Below, piece after piece: positions 58,201 through 64,000 of a stretch of 64,000 nt of DNA. The number at the start of each line of letters is the position of its first letter. Within the stretch, counting starts at the first letter, position 1. Origin of the DNA: Anaeramoeba ignava (Eukaryota; Metamonada; Anaeramoebidae). Location of the stretch: NCBI GenBank assembly GCA_028826165.1, contig JAPDFW010000096.1:124001-188000 (forward strand), given 5' to 3'. The notes beneath the pieces were generated by a model that saw nothing but the letters and a program-made list of their open reading frames with translations, did not search any database and was not told the origin of the DNA. The translations under genes and the position numbers were made by a program.

Positions 58201-58360
58201 ACCTGTTTTGACTTTCGCAAACAGTAATTTCTTTAGAACTTTTATTAAACTTTTTTATGGAACAATTTTATTTGCTATTTTACATGGATTATTATTTTTA
58301 CCAGTTTTACTTTCAACATTTGGACCTAAATATATTGATTCACATAAAAGAAAAAAATAA
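55298..58360 (+). CDS. Patched/NPC1/Dispatched-type RND transporter with sterol-sensing domain, copy A, 1020 aa
   Basis: Twelve transmembrane helices are arranged as in Patched: helix 1 at ~38-55 (IITIMFILSIGLGIGFL), a large extracellular loop with eight-odd Cys/Trp positions (CIMNPITKACVEWGVFAYWN), then a sterol-sensing block at ~265-430 (GSVAIGYSIMLIFLGVTLGK, SYFITW, ILAVGVDNIYIIINNLDR). A long cytosolic loop at ~445-605 has Glu/Lys/Thr/Asn repeats (TEKEK.TDNEF) and a basic AARKKKQREQKLKKQ stretch. A second half follows with a loop, helices at ~860-1010 and the GxxxDY-like IGFSLDYSAHLSHYF. These proteins move sterols or lipids using ion gradients; the DN in helix 4 (VDNI) and DY in helix 10 are typical proton/sodium-relay positions. 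Single exon. Nearly identical to copy B downstream. Confidence 0.88.
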   Translation: MEKKKLNCWLRFTTKFDKSVQDKFTKWTAFVSRHPKKIITIMFILSIGLGIGFLNKKVENDLDKTYVPQDSVSMRDLDWWSDVWGSPPRYLYFLLETEPTGNNALVKGAFDILWEIDSFLRNLKVEFNGNQIGFEDVCIMNPITKACVEWGVFAYWNFNRTLMDVYNDYYGVVNGGIDIITGERLPYENALGGVERNNGNITFVKAIRTYYALSNAPEEKEKCLAFEKKILDWLADFDYSSSFAIGYVTGRSIDDEIGRSTGSTLGSVAIGYSIMLIFLGVTLGKITSLLHSHFLMAPIGVLSVGLGIISAFGTGSYFITWSNICSILPFLILAVGVDNIYIIINNLDRISSILSPLERCQKALSRSTSILMTAIIDTLAFLSGTVTKFPAIKWFCAYGALCISIVFIFQMTMFLSFLTMEAKRIRKRKHCLFPCYRLKEKFWIDVDTEKESETEIEMIEKEKLADNEFITEKEKITDNEFITEKEKTTDNEFQTEKESSDNEFQTDQEFQTEKETTESEQEFKKEIFKETESTNGVSLIDNNEFIDLDLEESSVPHHIRMQQQKAARKKKQREQKLKKQGKINEKDETQSTISKKSIDSGSTIIAEIEEEDYDVDFEDLPFLPRFIEKYYGPFITKKNIKILIVIIFTIMFGVSIYLSTHITEGLVRKDTFPLDSHLQDYYRIRERYFDPEGRDYYLVFETGTPYHTLYGKNAVLETASKINESKWLKHNIENWYFDYLVYLQATYNGTSFLDENGLPQDPYSFYVVIYDFFSQRQYMHYLLKQHVLINPNQSAPLDQRIIASRMPIYSIDLSNSQKDVESMLDLREITESSQVDCYMFYYFLFLTEQFVIIKQQTFQSIGLALVGLFVVTIIFLVHYRIAFIILITIAFIDIDLFAYMTLLHIRLDVVAYIVLVMSIGFSLDYSAHLSHYFVITPGRDNNKRVIKSLSVMGLSVFFGAFSTFLGVLPVLTFANSNFFRTFIKLFYGTILFAILHGLLFLPVLLSTFGPKYIDSHKRKK

Positions 58361-58819
58361 TCAATCCATCAATTAACTTAATTTAATTTAATTTGATTTG
58401 ATTTGATTTGATTTGATTTGATTTAATTTAATTTGATTTGATTTGATTTAATTTAATTTGATTTGATTTAATTTGATTTGATTTGATTTGATTTCTTTTC
58501 TTCTTTTCTTCTTTTCTTTTCTTAATCCAAAATTAGTTTAATTTCATCCCAAAAAAAAAGTAAAAAAATTAATTAAAGAAAAAGAGGAAAAATTATTTTT
58601 CGCCTTTTTTTATTAAAAAGAAAAAGAGAATGATTAATTTTAATTTAAAATTACTTTAAAATTTAATAAGGAAAAGAAGAGAAAGAAAGAAAATAATTTT
58701 TAATTGAGAATTTCTTCTTTCATTCTTTTTTTCTTTTTAATTTTTAAAAACAAAAATTTTTTTTTAAAATCATTTCATTTATTTTTTTGCTTTTTTTAAA
58801 AAAGCCAAGTTAAAATAAG
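58361..58819 (+). other. Spacer between the Patched-like copies
   Basis: It starts with TCAATCCATCAATTAACT (also found after copy B), then (ATTTG)n pentamer repeats to about 58492, then a purine-rich stretch and AATCATTTCATTTATTTTTT before copy B. It is not a clear duplicate of the region upstream of copy A, so the duplication breakpoint lies close to the copy A start codon. Confidence 0.55.
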
Positions 58820-61800
58820 ATGGAGAAAAAAAAATTAAATTGTTGGCTTCGATTTACAACAAAATTTGATAAATCTGTTCAAGATAAATTTACGAAATGG
58901 ACTGCATTTGTATCAAGACATCCCAAAAAAATAATTACAATTATGTTTATTTTATCAATAGGACTTGGAATAGGATTTTTGAATAAAAAAGTGGAGAATG
59001 ATCTTGATAAAACTTATGTTCCTCAAGATAGTGTGAGTATGAGAGATTTGGATTGGTGGTCTGATGTTTGGGGTTCTCCTCCAAGATATCTTTATTTTCT
59101 TCTTGAAACTGAACCAACTGGAAATAATGCTCTTGTTAAAGGTGCTTTTGATATTCTTTGGGAAATTGATTCATTTTTGAGAAATTTAAAAGTTGAATTT
59201 AATGGAAATCAAATTGGTTTTGAGGATGTTTGTATTATGAATCCTATTACAAAAGCTTGTGTTGAATGGGGTGTATTTGCATATTGGAATTTCAATAGAA
59301 CTTTAATGGATATTTATAATGATTATTATGGAGTTGTTAATGGAGGTATTGATATTATAACTGGTGAAAGACTTCCTTATGAAAATGCACTTGGAGGAGT
59401 TGAACGTAATAATGGAAATATTACATTTGTTAAAGGAATAAGAACATATTATGCTCTTAGTAACGCACCTGAAGAAAAAGAAAAATGTCTTGCTTTTGAA
59501 AAAAAAATTTTAGATTGGCTTGCTGATTTTGATTATAGTTCTTCATTTGCAATTGGATATACAACTGGTAGATCAATCGATGATGAAATTGGTAGATCAA
59601 CTGGTTCAACACTTGGATCTGTTGCGATAGGATATACAATTATGTTGATCGTTCTTGGAATCACATTAGGGAAAATCACAAGTCTTTTACATTCACACTT
59701 TTTAATGGCACCTATTGGAGTATTAAGTGTTGGATTGGGAATTATTTCAGCTTTTGGTACTGGTTCTTATTTCATAACTTGGTGCAATATTTGTTCAATT
59801 CTTCCATTTTTGATATTAGCAGTTGGAGTAGATAATATTTATATTATTATCAATAATCTTGATAGAATATCATCAATTCTTTCACCTTTAGAAAGATGTC
59901 AAAAAGCATTATCAAGATCAACAAGTATTTTGATGACAGCCATTATTGATACACTTGCATTTTTATCAGGAACTGTAACTAAATTTCCAGCTATCAAATG
60001 GTTCTGCGCATATGGAGCACTTTGTATTTCGATTGTTTTTATTTTCCAAATGACAATGTTTCTTTCATTTTTAACAATGGAAGCAAAAAGAATCAGAAAA
60101 AGAAAACATTGTTTGTTTCCTTGTTATAGATTAAAAGAAAAGTTTTGGATTGATGTTGATACTGAAAAAGAAAGTGAAACTGAAATTGAAATGATTGAAA
60201 AAGAAAAAACAACTGATAATGAATTTATAACTGAAAAAGAGAAAACAACTGATAATGAATTTAAAACTGAAAAAGAGAAAACAACTGATAATGAATTCCA
60301 AACTGATCAAGAATTCCAAACTGAAAAAGAAACAACTGAGTCTGAACAAGAATTTAAAAAAGAAATTTTCAAAGAAACTGAAAGTACAAATGGAGTTTCT
60401 TTAATTGATAATAATGAATTTATTGATCTTGATTTAGAAGAAAGTTCAGTTCCACATCATATCAGAATGCAACAACAAAAAGCAGCAAGAAAGAAAAAAC
60501 AAAGAGAACAAAAACTCAAAAAACAAGGAAAAATCAATGAAAAAGATGAAACTCAAAGTACAATTTCCAAAAAAAGTATTGATTCAGGAAGTACAATTAT
60601 TGCAGAAATTGAAGAAGAAGATTATGATGTTGATTTTGAAGATCTTCCATTTTTACCAAGATTTATTGAGAAATATTATGGTCCATTTATCACAAAGAAA
60701 AATATCAAAATTCTTATTGTTATTATATTTACAATCATGTTTGGAGTTTCAATTTATCTTTCAACACATATCAGAGAAGGATTAATTCGTAAGGATGTTT
60801 TCCCAGATGATTCACATCTTCAAGATTTTTATCGAATTAGAGAAAGATATTTTGATCCTGAAGGAAGAGATTATTATCTTGTTTTTGAAACAGGAACACC
60901 TTATCATACACTTTATGGAAAAAATGCAGTTTTAGAAACAGCATCAAAAATAAACGAAAGTAAATGGCTAAAACATAATATTGAGAATTGGTATCTTGAT
61001 TATTTACTTTATCTTCAGGCAGCATATAATGGAACAAGTTACCTTGATGAGAATGGACTTCCACAAGATCCTATTAACTTCTATGTTAATCTTACTAATT
61101 TCTTTTCTCAAAGACAATATATGCATTATTTACTTAAACAACATGTTCTTATCAATCCAAATCAAAGTGCACCTTTAGATCAAAAAATCATTGCATCAAG
61201 AATGCCAATTTATTCAATTGATTTATCCGATACACAAAAGGATGTTGAATCAATGCTTGATTTAAGAGAAATAACTGAATCAAGTCAAGTTGATTGTTAT
61301 ATGTTCTATTACTTTCTATTTTTAACAGAACAATATGTTGTTATCAAACAACAAACATTCCAAAGTATTGGACTTGCATTAGTTGGATTATTTGTTGTTA
61401 CTATTATTTTTCTTGTTCATTATCGAATTGCTTTTATTATATTAATCACGATTGCATTTATCGATATTGATTTGTTTGCTTACATGACATTACTTCATAT
61501 TCGACTTGATGTTGTTGCTTATATTGTTCTTGTTATGAGTATTGGATTTTCATTAGATTATTCAGCACATTTATCACATTATTTTGTTATTACACCAGGA
61601 AGAAATAATAACAAAAGAGTTATCAAAAGTTTATCAGTAATGGGACTTTCAGTATTTTTTGGAGCATTTTCTACTTTTCTTGGAGTTTTACCTGTTTTGG
61701 TTTTCGCAAACAGTAATTTCTTTAGAACTTTTACTAAACTTTTTTATGGAACAATTTTATTTGCTATTTTACATGGATTATTATTTTTACCAGTTTTACT

Positions 61801-61849
61801 TTCAACATTTGGACCTAAATATATTGATTCACATAAAAGAAAGAAATAA
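58820..61849 (+). CDS. Patched/NPC1/Dispatched-type RND transporter, copy B, 1009 aa
   Basis: This gene has the same architecture as copy A: the N-terminus and first loop are almost identical, with rare changes such as VYNDYY to IYNDYY. The 11-residue length difference is entirely in the TEKEK.TDNEF repeat of the cytosolic loop, so it arose by repeat-unit loss or gain. Replacement changes cluster in the second extracellular loop: HIREGLIRKDVFPDD versus HITEGLVRKDTFPLD, and PINFYVNLTNFFS versus PYSFYVVIYDFFS. The transmembrane segments and the DY of helix 10 are preserved. The frame is intact, so both copies are probably functional. Function and membrane are inferred from the family: sterol/lipid export or distribution. 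Confidence 0.88.
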   Translation: MEKKKLNCWLRFTTKFDKSVQDKFTKWTAFVSRHPKKIITIMFILSIGLGIGFLNKKVENDLDKTYVPQDSVSMRDLDWWSDVWGSPPRYLYFLLETEPTGNNALVKGAFDILWEIDSFLRNLKVEFNGNQIGFEDVCIMNPITKACVEWGVFAYWNFNRTLMDIYNDYYGVVNGGIDIITGERLPYENALGGVERNNGNITFVKGIRTYYALSNAPEEKEKCLAFEKKILDWLADFDYSSSFAIGYTTGRSIDDEIGRSTGSTLGSVAIGYTIMLIVLGITLGKITSLLHSHFLMAPIGVLSVGLGIISAFGTGSYFITWCNICSILPFLILAVGVDNIYIIINNLDRISSILSPLERCQKALSRSTSILMTAIIDTLAFLSGTVTKFPAIKWFCAYGALCISIVFIFQMTMFLSFLTMEAKRIRKRKHCLFPCYRLKEKFWIDVDTEKESETEIEMIEKEKTTDNEFITEKEKTTDNEFKTEKEKTTDNEFQTDQEFQTEKETTESEQEFKKEIFKETESTNGVSLIDNNEFIDLDLEESSVPHHIRMQQQKAARKKKQREQKLKKQGKINEKDETQSTISKKSIDSGSTIIAEIEEEDYDVDFEDLPFLPRFIEKYYGPFITKKNIKILIVIIFTIMFGVSIYLSTHIREGLIRKDVFPDDSHLQDFYRIRERYFDPEGRDYYLVFETGTPYHTLYGKNAVLETASKINESKWLKHNIENWYLDYLLYLQAAYNGTSYLDENGLPQDPINFYVNLTNFFSQRQYMHYLLKQHVLINPNQSAPLDQKIIASRMPIYSIDLSDTQKDVESMLDLREITESSQVDCYMFYYFLFLTEQYVVIKQQTFQSIGLALVGLFVVTIIFLVHYRIAFIILITIAFIDIDLFAYMTLLHIRLDVVAYIVLVMSIGFSLDYSAHLSHYFVITPGRNNNKRVIKSLSVMGLSVFFGAFSTFLGVLPVLVFANSNFFRTFTKLFYGTILFAILHGLLFLPVLLSTFGPKYIDSHKRKK

Positions 61850-61870
61850 TCAATCCATCAATTAACTCGA

Positions 61871-61901
<31 letters not shown>

Positions 61902-62025
61902 TTCTTTTCTTTTCTTTTCTTTTCTTTTGAGTTATTTTTTTAATTCAAGATTCAATTCAATTCCAAAAAAAAAATTTTTTTTAATTTTTTTTTTCATTTT
62001 TTTTTTTTCATTTTTTTCTTTTTTA
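61850..62025 (+). promoter_or_regulatory. Leader of the 4E-T-like gene
   Basis: TTTTCTTTTCTTTTCTTTTC pentamers near 61902 are followed by poly-T with TTTCATTTTTT at about 61993 and TTTTCATTTTTTTC at about 62005-62018. The last CAT is 16 nt before the ATG. Confidence 0.35.
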
Positions 62026-64000
62026 ATGGATTCAAAATTAATTACAAATCTTGAACAAAAGCAAATAACATCAATAAACACATCAAAATCACCAATCAAA
62101 GAATACACAAAAGAGCAACTATTGTTCTTATCAAAAAACGAAACATGTCAAAAAACACCAAAAGAATTGCAAGAACTTTTCCAAAAATATCCATTTCTTA
62201 AAAATAATTTTCTTTATTCTCCAATAAATTTTTTAAATCAAAGAAATATTCCAATTTCTCACAATTTTTATTTAACCAAAAAAAAATTTGAAACTCCAAA
62301 TAAAACAGACAAATTTGAATCACATTCACCAACTGGTTTTTTTGGTTTTCCTAAAGTGCAAAAGCATGAAGAACTTTCCAATCAAAAAATTCAAAAAAAA
62401 ATTGATCCATTAACTTTGGATGGAATTGAAACATTGAGTTTAGATGAAATTGAATTAAATTTAAATAATAAAAATAAAGAATTAACAACAAAATCAAAAT
62501 CAAAATTAGAATCAAAATCAAAATCGATACCAAAATCGACACCAAAATCAAAATCAAAATCAAAATCAAAATCAAAATCAAAATTAGAACCAAAATCAGA
62601 ATCAAAATCAAAATCAAAATCAAAATTAGAATCAAAATCAAAATCAAAACCAAAATTAGAACCAAAATCAGAATCAAAACCAAAATCAAAATCAAAATCA
62701 AAATCAGAATCAAAATCAAAATCAAAATCAAAATCTAAATTAAAATCAGAATCAAAATCAAAATCAAAAACAGAATCAAATAGCTCAATAATTAAAAAAT
62801 TTGATGCAGTTGACGAAAAATCTCCAAATCAAAAAAACATTCCTGATGGAACAATTTCGCTTTTAGATCTTGAGGATTTCATTGAAAATAATGAGTCAAA
62901 TGATCCACCACAACCTTTCTATTCTCAAGAAGATATAAACAAAAATATGGCAAATCAAAATGATATTTCTAATTTTTCACAAAAAACAAAAAATAGTCCG
63001 TTAACAGATTCTATTCCAATATTAGATCTTGAAACAATTGAAAAACTTGAAACAAAAGAAACAGATGAAGCGAATCAATCACAAATATTAACTTCAAATT
63101 TATTATCACAAAGTCCAAAACCAAAACCAAAACCAAAATTCAAACCAAAACCAAAATCAGCATCACCAAAAAAAAAATTAATCAATAATTCACATAAAGA
63201 AATGTTATCAAAAAATCAAAAGGATATTCAAAAAAAACTCCAAGAAAGACAAGAATATTTAAAAAAATCTCAACAAAATGATGATAATCAACGTGGATCA
63301 CATTTTTTTCTTCCAATCCAAAATCAATTAAATCAATTAAATCAAAATCAATTAAATCAATCAAATCCAGAAAATCAATTAAATCAACAAACTCAATTTA
63401 ATCAACAAAACCTTCAACAAATTATTCCAAAAAACCAATTAAATCAACAAAATCAACAAATTCAATTAAATCAACAAATTATTCCAAAAAACCAATTAAA
63501 TCAACAAAATCTTCAACAAAATCAACAAACTCAATTTAATCAACAAATTATTCCAAAAAACCAATTAAATCAACAAATTATTCCAAAAAATCAATTAAAT
63601 CAACAAAATCAACAAATTCAATTAAATCAACAAATTATTCCAAAAAATCAATTAAATCAACAAATTCAATTAAATCAACAAAATCAATTTAATCAACAAA
63701 ACCTTCAACAAATTATTCCAAAAAACCAATTAAATCAACAAATTATTCCAAAAAATCAATTAAATCAACAAAATCAACAAATTATTCCAAAAAATCAATT
63801 AAATCAATTTAATCAACAAATTCAATTAAATCAACAAAATCAACAAAATCAAAACCTTCAACAAATTATTCCAAAAAATCAACAAAATCAACAAAATCAA
63901 CAAATTCAATTAAATCAACAAATTATTCCAAAAAATCAACTAAATCAACAAAATCAACAAATTATTCCAAAAAATCAATTAAATCAATTTAATCAACAAA
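62026..64000 (+). CDS. 4E-T-like eIF4E-binding protein with prion-like Q/N tail (3' partial)
   Basis: The frame is open from the ATG at 62026 to the window edge (at least 658 codons). Near residue 25, KEYTKEQLLFLSKNETCQKT contains Y-x4-L-phi (YTKEQLL), the canonical eIF4E-binding motif, and closely resembles the RYTKEELLDIKE start of 4E-T (EIF4ENIF1). An LFQKYPFL segment follows. Residues ~165-255 are Lys-Ser repeats (AAATCA hexamer). Two acidic LDLE motifs occur (ISLLDLEDFIENN; IPILDLETIEKL). From ~425 the protein is almost only Asn/Gln/Leu/Ile/Pro/Lys, with QQIIPKNQLNQQ repeated at least ten times. 4E-T-type proteins bring eIF4E to P-bodies and repress translation; Q/N-rich tails favour condensates. 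The eIF4E-binding call rests on the motif and its N-terminal position. Confidence 0.6.
   Translation, partial: MDSKLITNLEQKQITSINTSKSPIKEYTKEQLLFLSKNETCQKTPKELQELFQKYPFLKNNFLYSPINFLNQRNIPISHNFYLTKKKFETPNKTDKFESHSPTGFFGFPKVQKHEELSNQKIQKKIDPLTLDGIETLSLDEIELNLNNKNKELTTKSKSKLESKSKSIPKSTPKSKSKSKSKSKSKLEPKSESKSKSKSKLESKSKSKPKLEPKSESKPKSKSKSKSESKSKSKSKSKLKSESKSKSKTESNSSIIKKFDAVDEKSPNQKNIPDGTISLLDLEDFIENNESNDPPQPFYSQEDINKNMANQNDISNFSQKTKNSPLTDSIPILDLETIEKLETKETDEANQSQILTSNLLSQSPKPKPKPKFKPKPKSASPKKKLINNSHKEMLSKNQKDIQKKLQERQEYLKKSQQNDDNQRGSHFFLPIQNQLNQLNQNQLNQSNPENQLNQQTQFNQQNLQQIIPKNQLNQQNQQIQLNQQIIPKNQLNQQNLQQNQQTQFNQQIIPKNQLNQQIIPKNQLNQQNQQIQLNQQIIPKNQLNQQIQLNQQNQFNQQNLQQIIPKNQLNQQIIPKNQLNQQNQQIIPKNQLNQFNQQIQLNQQNQQNQNLQQIIPKNQQNQQNQQIQLNQQIIPKNQLNQQNQQIIPKNQLNQFNQQ

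Noticed and set aside
1-64000. tRNA, rRNA and transposase or integrase genes
   Set aside because: I looked for GC-bearing cloverleaf-like stretches, rRNA cores and DDE or RT motifs on both strands and saw none.

Overview
The window is nuclear DNA from a very AT-rich, intron-bearing microbial eukaryote. The evidence is eukaryote-only genes (eS30, ERK-type MAP kinase, centractin, Gemin5, DENN, SNARE, VPS50 and RPA proteins) interrupted by GT-AG introns. Asn/Gln, Lys/Ile and Lys/Ser runs made by short A/T-rich microsatellites, together with BTB-BACK-TLDc and Patched-like proteins, suggest an Anaeramoeba-like metamonad. An AT-rich amoebozoan is the main alternative; the species assignment is inference.

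Layout. 0-6 kb: a gene fragment (minus), a BTB-BACK-TLDc protein, a four-helix membrane protein and a multi-exon TFIIIC90-like protein. 6-12.6 kb: two satellite-like arrays around one frame-broken gene. 12.6-28.3 kb: an 8-exon centractin (ARP1) gene with a 2.2 kb microsatellite intron, a 7-exon DENN protein, a 5-exon spartin-like protein, intronless Gemin5, and eS30. 28.9-37.6 kb: an ERK-type MAPK split by two ~2 kb repeat introns, then three tandem PPP-type phosphatases, two of them frame-broken. 37.7-54 kb: NUBPL/Ind1, RPA1, a 950-residue unknown, a coiled-coil protein, VPS50, a PIG-X-like ER protein and USE1. 54-64 kb: a satellite array, two tandem Patched/NPC-like transporters and a 4E-T-like protein that runs off the window.

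Exon joins were worked out by hand from reading frame, splice phase and family alignment from memory. Every join given keeps phase. Several products land near known family sizes: ARP1 377 aa, MAPK 353, USE1 258, TFIIIC90-like 784. Genes are packed closely (four head-to-head pairs have start codons 64-106 bp apart), while most of the non-coding DNA is in satellites and a few long introns.

Themes: membrane traffic and lipids (DENN, spartin, VPS50, USE1, PIG-X, Patched-like), RNA biology (TFIIIC90, Gemin5, eS30, 4E-T-like), DNA replication (RPA1), Fe-S assembly (NUBPL) and signalling (MAPK, PPP). The most interesting unexplained signals are the splice-silent, sense-oriented 12-mer arrays that fill introns, a recurring TTTTTCATTTTT element before start codons, and a GC-AG intron in ARP1. 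I found no tRNA, rRNA, CRISPR array or transposase gene.
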